Assembly: GCF_000764305.2 (NCBI RefSeq)
Contig: NW_025944327.1
Coordinates: 1-64,000, forward strand
Reading direction: 5' to 3'
Source: Hyalella azteca
Taxonomy: Eukaryota > Arthropoda > Malacostraca > Amphipoda > Hyalellidae
DNA length: 64,000 bases
Each line of letters starts with the position of its first letter. Position 1 is the first letter of the stretch. Positions 10,901 to 19,622 of this stretch are shown one piece after another. A model generated the notes under the pieces. That model ran no database searches. It was not told the DNA's origin and was given only the letters and a program-made list of their open reading frames with translations. A program made the translations under genes and the position numbers.

Positions 10901-13210
10901 ATAAATTATATTATGTTTTAGTATGACTATCAAACACCTTTTCGTAATCGAAAGAATGCATATTATTTTTTAAAAGAACATTGCACATGTGAAAATCCAC
11001 CGTATTGTCGTTAATATTTTGTCAGATGGAAAAAAGACTCAAATTTTCTTCTTGAAAATCATTCATTCTCTTTTTGAAACCTCAATTTCTTGGACAATTC
11101 AATAAAATCATTTGCTAAAGATTCAGCCATTTAATGTGTTTCAAAATACTGTGTACCGTATGCTTGAATTTTTCTACATTTACTTCAATAGGGTTTTAAA
11201 AGAAGTTTACAAGATAAGAACGTTCACTTCCTGCTTAATACTTCGTTCTCTCATTATATTGTATCCAAGAACATCTCCCTGGCTATTCAACGATCTCATT
11301 ACACAACTGTTCAACGGAGGAAAGATTGCAGATTTGCCCCCCTGTAACCACTTTCCCGATCAGGCTGCATGAAGAGCGTCGAAATCAACGGTCGAGTGCA
11401 AGACCTCAGCCGCATCCCGAAGCAGAACAAAGTGGTGCCTGGCTGTGGCACCGGCCTCCAGCAGGACGATGAAGCCGCCCCGCCTGCGGAGGCCGGCCCT
11501 CCGCCTGCCGTGGTTGGCGCCGCGCCTGCCCTGACCGGCGCCGCGCCTGCCCTGACCGGCGCCGTGCCTGCCGTGACCGGCGCCGCGCTTGACGGGGCCG
11601 GGAAGAGCGGAGTATTTTACTCCGAGCTGCAGCTTCTGGCCCGCAGCAGCACCCGCGAACTATACAATTCCTCCGAAAATGCCGTTATTGAGCCCGGTGT
11701 GTGATTAATGAGTTTTTCATTTTAGTCATAGTTCATAATGCGGGCAATTTCGATGTCGAATGAATTATATTTTTCTTTGTATTATTTTTGAAACAAAGGG
11801 ATTACTTGTTGTGATTTATATTCCGTCCAGATTTCCTAGTAGATTTTTTATTTATTGGTCCAAAACGGTGATTACACATGAATTTTTCACTTTTCTAATT
11901 TGCCACAAGTAGTTTTATTATTATTCAAACATTGCAATCATCGACAAACTGCGCACATTTCTTCAAGCACCCCCTTCCATTAATGTATTTAAGTGTACCA
12001 TTTTACAGGCCTTTCTCACTAATTATATTTATTTATATTTATTATTTATTAATAATTTATTATTATTTATAACTCTGTTTTTTTCACTGAAATAATAAAT
12101 TTTTTGTTATGACTTTTTCACGGAAATAATCAATTTTTTGTTATGACTTTTTCACGGAAATAAAAATTATTTGTTACGACGGAGTTTGCGTGGTGTTGCA
12201 GAGGTGTGCAGCAGCCACCAGTGTCAGGAGGGACGCTGTAAGCCGCGCCGGCGACGTCCCGGCTACCGATGTCGCTGCAAGAGAGGATGGAGCGGAAAGT
12301 TCTGCAATAAAGGTACGCGAAGCAAAGAACATTTTCAATAAGTTAAGAATTGCAAAATACATTTGCAATGAAGGTTTCTGCATGTGGAAATTTTGTTGAA
12401 GCGAAGCCAGTGACGCTTGGAAGATAAGTCTATGATTTAAACCGTGACGCTTAGGAAAGAATGTTTGCCGGTAAGAAATTATGCAAAGTAAATTGACTAT
12501 TTAATATTTTCGCATTCACATAACCGTTTAATATACGTTACGTTTTCTCTGCTCTAGGTTTTCAAAATTATTTGTATCCTTCCACTTCGCGTGATATTCA
12601 TATCAAATAAGTGTCAGCAATTTACCGTGAAAATTCATGTACCAACACATATTACTACTGAAAGTATCGCAACATACATCGAGTTTTGCTTATCAAACGA
12701 AATAAGCCTATCATTTCAGCATCGTAATTCATTTCAAATTTGAATTATTCTAATAAATCATTGTTTGGTTTACAGCGCCGACTTGCCGGCGCGCATGTTT
12801 ATGTAACACATATTACTACTCATAGTATCGCAATATAGATCGAGGTTTGCTTATCAAACGAAAGAAGCCTATCATTTCAGCACCGTAATTCATTTCAAAT
12901 TTGAATTATTTCAAATTTTAATTTCAAATTTGAATTATTTTAATAAATCATTGTTTTGTTTACAGCGCCGACTTGCCGACGCGAGTCCACAGTTACGCAC
13001 CTGGTGGATGCCAACCGCTGCAGGTCTGCCCAGCCCGTGCGCCAATATTCCTGCGTGGGAGGCTGCGGACGCTTCTGCTGCCGTCCAAAACGGCACAGAA
13101 TCAAGAAAGTCACGATGATTTGCAACGACGGAACAAAGTACGTGAAAGTCGTGAAGATCCTCAGGAAATGCGCCTGCACAACGCAATGCCAGGATATACC
13201 TAACGAATGA
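4758..13210 (+). CDS. slit: slit, 3' half (nine joined exons)
   Basis: Slit is a secreted axon-guidance ligand for Robo receptors. The exons are 4758-4980, 6176-6371, 6866-7064, 7568-7676, 9181-9309, 9886-10112, 11364-11696, 12202-12312 and 12966-13210. All have GT/AG borders and their phases match throughout, giving 589 residues and a TGA stop. Domain order is five EGF repeats (about 12-210), laminin G (about 212-372), a linker, one EGF repeat (474-507) and a C-terminal cystine knot (512-585), which is the Slit order. As I recall the fly protein, the laminin G ([19 protein letters not shown]) and the knot (NRCRS-QP, CVGGCG, RKC-C) match closely. The signal peptide, leucine-rich repeats and earlier EGF repeats are missing and must lie upstream of the window or of the N at 4453. 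It is convergent with the minus-strand gene that ends near 25.5 kb. Confidence 0.96.
5011..5183. mobile_element. small TIR element (MITE-like), copy 1
   Basis: It begins AGCGCATTTTCTC (5011-5023) and carries the reverse complement at 5140-5152, around a (TCTG/TCCG)n core. About 30 bp of further shared sequence follows, including CACTGCAGTG. A reverse-oriented copy lies at 59961-60106. No transposase. Confidence 0.75.
5571..5670. repeat. 32-bp tandem repeat with acceptor-like motif
   Basis: Three copies, period 32 (5571, 5603, 5635), each containing CTCTTACAGGTGCGTGGC. This resembles the real slit acceptor at 6175 (CTCTTAG/GTGCGAG). Confidence 0.8.
5825..6150. repeat. degenerate repeat of about 36-57 bp before slit exon b
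   Basis: Repeated CTTATTACTTTTT, GTGCTTGTTGTATAATTG and TTATACAC blocks, six to eight copies, ending within 30 bp of the acceptor at 6175. Confidence 0.8.
6176..6371 (+). CDS. slit: slit exon b: end of EGF 2, EGF 3, start of EGF 4
   Basis: The acceptor is ctcttag before 6176 and the donor is CAG/GTACTG at 6372. It completes EGF 2 with [12 protein letters not shown], contains EGF 3 ([22 protein letters not shown]), and opens EGF 4 with DDCVDHLCQ, ending in phase 0. The final 13 bases, including the donor, are the seed of the 25-bp repeat array that follows directly. Confidence 0.93.
6359..6640. repeat. 25-bp tandem repeat seeded by a splice donor
   Basis: About nine copies of GTACTGCGGCAACCATCTCTGTCAG-type units of 25 bp, each carrying CAG/GTACTG, the same as the real donor of slit exon b at 6371/6372. 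Later copies decay. Confidence 0.9.
6690..6835. repeat. degenerate 22-bp repeat before slit exon c
   Basis: Five loose copies containing TATAACG and TAATGCAGTT-like strings, ending about 30 bp before the acceptor at 6865. Confidence 0.6.
6866..7064 (+). CDS. slit: slit exon c: rest of EGF 4, most of EGF 5
   Basis: The acceptor is ccgtcag before 6866 and the donor is GTGAGT at 7065. It begins with NGGQC, which completes the EGF 4 started by the previous exon, then [18 protein letters not shown] 5 follows ([23 protein letters not shown]). It leaves in phase 1. A run of CTGCAGT-type repeats begins at the donor. Confidence 0.93.
7065..7125. repeat. short CTGCAGT repeat at slit exon c donor
   Basis: GTGAGTCTGCAGT occurs at the donor and again about 28 bp later with small changes, with further CTGCAGT copies between. 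Confidence 0.65.
7365..7560. repeat. degenerate repeat of about 48 bp before slit exon d
   Basis: Four copies of a unit with AGAACATCGCGTTGAACGAG and GACATAGTTA, ending less than 20 bp before the acceptor at 7567. Confidence 0.8.
7568..7676 (+). CDS. slit: slit exon d: end of EGF 5 and start of laminin G
   Basis: The acceptor is gtggcag before 7568. The exon closes EGF 5 with KYCE and opens laminin G with the hydrophobic stretch ending FNVTLTFM. The donor is inferred as AT/GTCAGA at 7677, a weak GT site. It is chosen because joining it to the exon at 9181 reads [15 protein letters not shown] in frame, the expected start of a Slit laminin-G fold. The frame stays open past this point, so only the join defines the end. 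Confidence 0.8.
7677..9180 (+). other. slit intron, largely unique sequence
   Basis: 1504 bp with no exon seen. It contains an (AT)n run near 8137-8155 within a small hairpin (AGACATATATA / TATATGTCT), and a duplicated CTGGAATGAGTTCCCA. Nothing else recognised. Confidence 0.6.
9181..9309 (+). CDS. slit: slit exon e: laminin G
   Basis: The acceptor is gcgcag before 9181 and the donor is AG/GTGAGC at 9310. It encodes [19 protein letters not shown], a close match to the laminin-G domain of insect Slit. It enters and leaves with split codons (one base in, two out). Unlike most acceptors of this gene, no tandem repeat was seen immediately upstream. Confidence 0.94.
9648..9880. repeat. repeat of about 20 bp before slit exon f
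   Basis: About 11 copies of TTCATGAAGTTTCATGTATC and variants, ending within 6 bp of the acceptor at 9885. Confidence 0.9.
9886..10112 (+). CDS. slit: slit exon f: laminin G core
   Basis: The acceptor is accgcag before 9886 and the donor is GTGAGA at 10113. It encodes SYELISDG, then [15 protein letters not shown] and PLFLGGVP, ending LRNSTSFRG; these strings are typical of the Slit laminin-G domain. It is GC-rich inside AT-rich DNA. A repeat of about 20 bp ends 5-10 bp before its acceptor, and copies of its last 20 bp plus donor follow it as a long array. Confidence 0.95.
10086..10680. repeat. tandem array of micro-exon-like units after slit exon f
   Basis: Seven or so copies of a unit of 50-105 bp. 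Most contain CAG/GAACTCTACCAGCTTCCGAG/GTGAGT, a copy of the last 20 bases of slit exon f with an acceptor-like CAG before it and a donor after it, then a T/G-rich spacer. Confidence 0.9.
10681..11363 (+). other. slit intron remainder
   Basis: AT-rich. A short duplication (TTTTATTTATGCT-TCTGGCT) occurs near 10737 and 10800. No exon or RNA gene seen. Confidence 0.6.
11364..11696 (+). CDS. slit: slit exon g: end of laminin G plus Ala/Pro/Gly-rich linker
   Basis: The acceptor is gatcag before 11364 and the donor is G/GTGTGT at 11697. It completes laminin G with [16 protein letters not shown] and VVPGCG. A linker of about 85 residues follows, with a run of PALTGAA-type repeats rich in Ala, Pro and Gly, and ends SENAVIEP. 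As I recall it, insect Slit has an acidic linker here, so the low-complexity stretch looks specific to this lineage. The linker's codons are very GC-rich. Confidence 0.92.
12078..12180. repeat. repeat of about 40 bp before slit exon h
   Basis: Three copies containing TTTTTCACGGAAATAATCAA and TTTTTTGTTATGAC, ending about 20 bp before the acceptor at 12201. Confidence 0.85.
12202..12312 (+). CDS. slit: slit exon h: last EGF repeat
   Basis: The acceptor is gttgcag before 12202 and the donor is G/GTACGC at 12313. It encodes an Arg-rich EGF repeat ([12 protein letters not shown], then [14 protein letters not shown]), corresponding to the single EGF between laminin G and the cystine knot in Slit. 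Phase is 1 in and 1 out. Three copies of a repeat of about 40 bp lie directly upstream. Confidence 0.92.
12640..12972. repeat. tandem duplication containing the last slit acceptor
   Basis: 12647-12795 and 12810-12979 are two copies of the same block, both ending in TTTACAG/CGCCGACTTGCCG. The second copy has a small internal expansion of TTTCAAATTTGAATTA. The first copy's acceptor is a decoy at 12775. Confidence 0.92.
12966..13210 (+). CDS. slit: slit terminal exon: cystine knot
   Basis: The acceptor is tttacag before 12966 and the stop is TGA at 13208-13210. It encodes the C-terminal cystine knot: [33 protein letters not shown], and RKCACTTQC near the end, finishing DIPNE. The Cys spacing and the VGGCG turn fit the Slit knot, which mediates dimerisation and matrix binding in the family. 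The intron before it holds a partial duplicate of this exon's acceptor and first 20 bases (12776 onward). Confidence 0.96.
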
Positions 13211-14020
13211 ACTGATGTCGTCTAGTAGTTACACTTGAATCTCAGGAATATATCGACATCTGAGCCCGCATATTTTAAAGGTAAAGGAAGGTTAAAGTTT
13301 ATAGTGAATTTTCACGTATATTGCATGGGTTTTAAGGAGATGGCCTGTAGATCTTATTTGTTTAATTGTCAATGCATCCAGTTCTTATGGGTGATATGGC
13401 GGTATAAAGCAGCTCTACAATTTTAACTCTGAATGTGTGGAATTCAACTTAGTAGTACACGTTTACTGCAGTTTTATTTACTTGATAGCTACATTTTATG
13501 AAGTACTTAACTAAAGGAGAGTTTGCTGACCAACCTTAAAAAATGCAAGATTCAATCCCGACTGGAAAAGATGGAATTAAGTAATAGATTTTTCAACAGT
13601 GCTGTGCTAAAAAACAGTAACCAAATCAAAAAAGGTTTCACTTAGTAATTACAAGAATGGCTTACAAAATCTACGCTTTGCTGGTGATTTTCACAGCATT
13701 CACGTCGTAAACTAACAATATGTTATCACATCTTCTCTGACCTTCTATCGAATGTGGTTGCTTTTAGAGCACAATAATTAATATTTAATTAATGACTGTC
13801 CTGTTCATTGGCTTGAGCGTTCCTCGAGAGGAAATCGCTTTCGCATTCACATTGAACTAGATTTTAACGCGTAACTTTTGTACATAACAAGCTTCAGAAG
13901 TAAGAAATACTCTAGGTATTATTATTTTGTGTAGGATAATATTGCAGATCATGTCCAGCATTCGGTGTCATGATCATCTAGATTTGACTGTACATTTTTT
14001 TCACGCATGCACGAAATAAA
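13211..14020 (+). other. probable slit 3' UTR
   Basis: This is AT-rich DNA directly after the slit stop, with no coding signal. AATAAA at 14015-14020 is the first clear poly(A) signal I noticed downstream. The true cleavage site cannot be fixed from sequence alone. Confidence 0.4.
14015..14020 (+). terminator. candidate poly(A) signal for slit
   Basis: A canonical AATAAA hexamer about 805 bp after the slit stop codon. The next base runs are AT-rich, so other sites (for example AATAAA near 14345) are also possible. Confidence 0.35.
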
Positions 14021-17000
14021 ATTCGCATATGGGTCAAACTAATACAATTCGATAGAGCTCTCTTTACGAAAATATTTCATTAATATTCAAATACTAGAAT
14101 CCGCTTCAATTTGGGAATCAATGCCATTTGGGGAAAATATATTGAAGTAATTTTTTTTAATGAAAATGTAGTCCTTCCCGTCATTTTCGACTCTTTTCCC
14201 GCTGAATGCTATATGACTACTTTTCACATGTCCCAAATTATCTTCAACTCCACCACATTTCAGGCTTTAAATGTCCTTTGCAAGTTCCATGTTTCTTCAT
14301 GTAGTTTCATTATCATTGTCTGCATTTCCAGAGTTTTTATCTATAATAAATGAATCGCTCTGCATGGCTGGGCCTTTTCATAGAAGAAAATTTTCTTATC
14401 GATTCTTTTACAAAAGCGGTGTTCAGATTTTATAAGAAAAAATCCTGAAAAGTGTTTACTTATGCTTTGGATGTCGTGCATCGCCCGTACATGTAGATAG
14501 TTATTTAGGGAAAGACCCGCTACCTCCTGTTAAATACTCCCCCGGTCCCGCGCATGCGTGCTAGGCGGCTCGAGCTCCACCCCTTAATTCAAACTCCGCA
14601 TCTCAATCCCCAAATCCCCCTATTCTTATCTTATTTATTTCTATTCCTATTCAAAAGAATATTCATATAAAGGAACGTGCATGGAACACTTGAATAGTTA
14701 TGCCAAAATGTAAATTTTGAACTCTCTTTGGATGGAAAATGCGCGTTTATTTCTCAGCAAAAAGTTTTTAACTGGCATTAAAGTTAATTCTAAACGGCTT
14801 GTTGCTGCGGTAAAGACGAGTTTTTTTTTTTCGATATAGAATGTTGAAAGTTATGTAGTAGGTAACATTTCACTTAATTAACATCACATTGATGGTTGAT
14901 AACCCGTGTATAAATGCCGCCATTGTTTCGATCGATTATTGACACATCATTTCTCATGTTTGCACATTACTTGCATGATTTCTACACAATTATACATTTA
15001 CCCAGAACAGGCCAAAAACTATCTTAATAAGTCTCACTTTTTAAACATCCACGTTTCTTGTTGTTGCTCCGTGCTACCTACTGAGACTGAAAATTGATTT
15101 ATTTCTCTAAGCTGACCAGTTTCTTCTCACCGTGTTTGTTCGTCCGTTGTCTGAAAATTGGTTATTCCGTTCATATTTTTCACCCATTTTTCACTCATAT
15201 CTCCGCTATTTGAAGCTATCGCTGAATGCCTGCATTATTCTCAGCCGTAAATTTTGGACTGTTATAACGAAAGGATAATTAATTGGCAATATTTTTTAAT
15301 CCATATATACTCTAAAAGAAATCCACTAGCCCGTGTTTTCCTCCTGTAAATTTTATGTTTGATGAATTCACTATTAATAAAATTCTCATCTAAATCGTCC
15401 CATGAATCATAGCCACTACCCTGTTAATAACGTTAGCGTGTCTTTCATCTGTAGTTGGAAGATCTTACCTGAAAATTTACTTGCAATTTCCTTGAAATTT
15501 TCTGGGCTCAGTCTAGGAGCTTGTCACTTGGCACTATAAACATTACCGTACAGAGATTATAGTCTTCGATCCCCAAAACGAAAATCATCGGTCTCTGAAT
15601 TTAAAGTTTTCGTTCCCTTACTTTAAATTTTACGATTTCTGAGATTGAAGTCATCGATCCTTCAATGTAAAATTTTCGTTCCCTAATTTTAAAGTTTTCG
15701 ATCCCTGAGTTTAGAATCATCGATCGCCTTCGTTTCGCCGGTCTTTAAATCGATTTAAATGTGACCCGATGGCCGATGCGGATTTTATTTCTGTCCAGAG
15801 ATGAACTTGAGTGAGCGTGATTTTCCTGAAACCAAAGTTCCATGCAATGAAGGTGTTTATATGTTCGCTTAGGTGCTATCCCTAAGTGATATTTATAAAA
15901 TGCAATATGACGTTCAAGTATAGTAGTACCTGTTTCTCTTATATGTTCATTGTCTTTACTAATTCTGTGTTTTTTTATGCCAAGGTGCATTATTTTAAAT
16001 TTCAGTGAATTTTTATTACTAAGAATTTTCTTGAAGATACGAAAATTCAATTTAAAATACCTTCACGAACAAGTGTTCGTGTCGTAGGTAATATAATTGA
16101 GACAATTAAAAATTTTAATTTCTTGTGAATCTGGATTCTAATGAGTTTTTTGCAACTAAGGTCTATAGCTTTGTTAGGACTCGGAACTCAAGTCAATGTA
16201 TGCAGCTTATCACTACATAAGTCCGTGTAAATATTCCCTTTAAGAAACCATAACTAGACCTTACGTATTCGCTACCAATAATTTCTTATTCTTATTTAAG
16301 ATTTTTAACTGTGGGATTCCTCGACATTATAAATACATAATTTTTTAATGAAAATTCAGTTACAAGCAGTTTGTTCATATTCTAAGAAATTTATCTCGAT
16401 AGGTAATTTCATATTCACAAAACAGTAATCATACATGCTCGAAAAAAAGAGGTTACTATTGCTAACTTCTTGACTAAAAATTAAATTTTGAACATTTACA
16501 AAGTGTTGGACGTCCTAATGATATCTTATTTTACGGCTATAGCTTTACTTATTCTTTACGTTGTGGATGAATATGATGTCGTTGTACAATAGAAATTATC
16601 CATAGATAACGGTAATATAAATAGTCTGAATCATTCTTGGTTTTATTATCCTTCTTTAATAAACCTATTATATTATTTTATCTGCTCAAACTATATATTA
16701 TTGTGAAGCTTGAACCAAATTTTGAAATGCCCTGATAGATTTTTCAAAATTTGCTGGTCATTTCAATAATGATCACAAAATCAATCGTTTTTATTTAATT
16801 GTAATAACTAAATAATTTTTTAAATTGTTTCCTAAGTGTACCTGAATTCACAAACTCGGATATAATACACGACTGTCTGAAACCAGGAGCTGTGCGTTCC
16901 TAGGGACGCTTTGTTTTTCTCAATGACCAACAAAAAACAATGATCCACAAAAAAGTTATTGAGACCAAATCTTGACTTCTTATTGTTATTCCTTTGCTTA

Positions 17001-19069
17001 ATGTGGCCAGAAGAGATGCTCGTATGCCCGTAAATATGATGAAATATTTTGGCTTTCGATGCGTGGTAGCTACTTCTATATAATGAGGGTTCCACCTGTA
17101 AATTTCTCGTTCAAGTTCTAGTCATCACTGACGAGACGTCTTTTAGGAATACTTTGCGATTCTCCTGGTTCCACCACAAAGATAAATTCTTTGAAGTTTG
17201 ATTAATATTACAAAATATTTACACAGAGAGATTAGTTAATATTACAGTCCTGTTATTTTTTTTGTTCAGTGTTGATCATAAAAGTGTCTAATTTAGTTTT
17301 CATTTACGATTGTGAATAATGCCGCATCTGCTTATTATTCTTTTGTTCACATTGTGCTTTTGTTTGATGTTCTACAGTTAGATTGTGAGTTCTAAATGTG
17401 CGTTTGTTATTACATTTCAGGAAGGCTATAAAATCGGAGTCCGAAGTTCAGACAAGTCATGTTTAAAAGTTGACGTGGGAATTATGTACATGAAAGTTAC
17501 TGCTAAAGAAATCACATGGATTCTGTTTTGTATTAGAAATTTGTGGCAATTTATTTTTCTTGCATTCATCAGCCCTATTTATTCCTTTTTCCCATAGTTG
17601 AATGATTTCATTGGCTTAATGTCTGGGGTCACTGAAGGCTTTATTTCTTTAGTTACGGTTTAGGACCCAACAAATTAATATAATTGTACAAATACGACAG
17701 CAGTACTTGTGACGCAATATTCTGGCCAGTACTTTGGAGTAACACTTCTTGAACGTTTTGAAATCCACCTTTGAATTTACTTTAATTGGATCCAGTTTTC
17801 GAACAGGACTTGACAGAACGGCGTACGTAGAATTATTGTGATATTTTGTAAACAGTTATGTTTTGCATAAAATAATATCTGGTTACACTGGTTAAATAGT
17901 ATTTTTGATCTTTTAGTCTGGTTAATTTTTCCGTTTGAACGTATTACTTGATTCTGGTGGCAATTTAGTATTGGTTATTTATACCGTATGTAAGTGTTCG
18001 TTGGATGACAAATGGTTTGTTTTACAACACTTTTGCTACTATAAACAATAACGGACATATTTACGCAATCATTCATAGTACTCATTCAAAATTTGTGATT
18101 CCTATTATTTAGAAGCTAGCATACTGGTATCGTGGCACATGATTGTCAGGCGTTGTTACAACGAAGGAAATTTTGGAGAATTTTGCAGATGGAACGCTGG
18201 ATGAACTTTTGGCCATGTATATGTAAGTTTTAGTGCGTTCACTATTATTTAACTCGGATCCGACTATAAATTGTAGCTTCGTTTTTCTTTCCTTTCAACT
18301 TTTGAACTGAAGAATTTGATTCCAGGTGAATCTCCGTATGATGTTACTGCTGCTATTTGTGAGGTAAATCGCGATGTTGAAGAACAGCTCAGCTCACTCA
18401 CAACTTGTGATCATCAATATAAGGTCAGTTAATATTTAAGGCTGTTTTCTAAGGACAGAGACTGTTTTATTAAATCCAGGTTGCATTGGATCATATGTTA
18501 ATGAGATTAATAACAACCTCGACCAAACTAACCCAATCTAACATAATCGGCAATGCAAGAGTATTTTTTTGTGTAGGAAACTGATTTTCTATTTTTATTC
18601 TTAAAATTGAAAATCAAATTAAAAATAAAGTCGAGGAACACAAAAGTATTAAGGAGAAGAGTACTATTTATTTAAATTCTAAAAGATCGCTGTGAATTAC
18701 TTGAGCATTTTATGATTGCATTCTCAAACAAGAATCGGCTACGTTTTCGGAGAGCTAATACCTAAATTCAATATTTATATAATACATTAATTCTAGTTGT
18801 TCGTTGAAATTTTGATCGCGCACAAATCATTGTGGATCGTTGTCATCGCCCCAGTTCGTGAACTGCATGTTTAATGTTGGAGCTTCCATTCTGGCCCACT
18901 ATATCTGAAGATGTTCGTACACCCCGAGATTAAGATGAAATGTGTAGCTTTACATTTTTTGTCTTTCTCTTTACTGTCGCATTTTTTCCTTGAACTCGCA
19001 AGGATTATTTGTTGTATTTCACTGCCTTTTATTTAGTGGTAACAACGTCGTCTTAATTTGCGATGAGCT
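14021..19069. other. intergenic DNA
   Basis: No supported gene on either strand. Short ORFs lack codon bias and splice context. A loose repeat of TTTTCGTTCCCT and ATCGATCC units lies at about 15560-15730. Otherwise nothing seen. Confidence 0.55.
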
Positions 19070-19221
19070 GGGCCTATACTTTCAGAAAAAGTTAAAGTTA
19101 AGAGATCGTAAGTTCATCAGCCAATCATTGACGAGCTTTCAAGCAAAATCCACCAATCATAGACAAGAAAATAGAGCGTAAGTACTTATGTTCACTTTGC
19201 GAGTTTTGAAAGTATGGCCCC
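19070..19221. mobile_element. TIR element (MITE-like) with GGGCC ends, copy 1
   Basis: It begins GGGCCTATACTTTCA and ends TGAAAGTATGGCCCC, imperfect inverted repeats of about 15 bp. Inner sequence (GCGTAAGTACTT, CAATCATTGACG, AAAATCCACCAATCAT) matches 43192-43338 in reverse. No transposase. Confidence 0.8.
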
Positions 19222-19539
19222 GGGAACTCCAGTGACAGCAGCTGGCTTCAACCGGTTGCCACGTTATCACGTATCTCGAAAATGCCTGTAGACGTTACAG
19301 TGCTTTTCCACTCCTAGGCGTTGAGCTGCATGGCGAAGGTACTTATAGCTTGAGACCGAGTCCTGAACATTGACCAACACTCCCGACCACCTACTGCAAA
19401 TATGCTGGAGTTACACGTCATCAAGACTAAGTTTTCTGTGCTCTTGATGCTCAATCGACAGTTTTGCTTAACATTAGTCATCACTCCCGACCTTGCAAGA
19501 CCACTCCGAACTATCCCGACCTCTATAGTTTACATGTGG

Positions 19540-19622
19540 TTAGTGCCCCCAGGTGAGTGGTTAGTGCCCTGAGGTGAGTGGCTAGTGCCCTCAGGTGAGT
19601 GGTTAGTGCCCCCAGGTGTGTG
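19540..19622. repeat. 21-bp tandem repeat with donor-like core
   Basis: Four copies of GTGCCCCCAGGTGAGTGGTTA and variants. Each contains CAGGTGAGTG, which is a consensus splice donor, though no exon is seen nearby. Confidence 0.85.
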
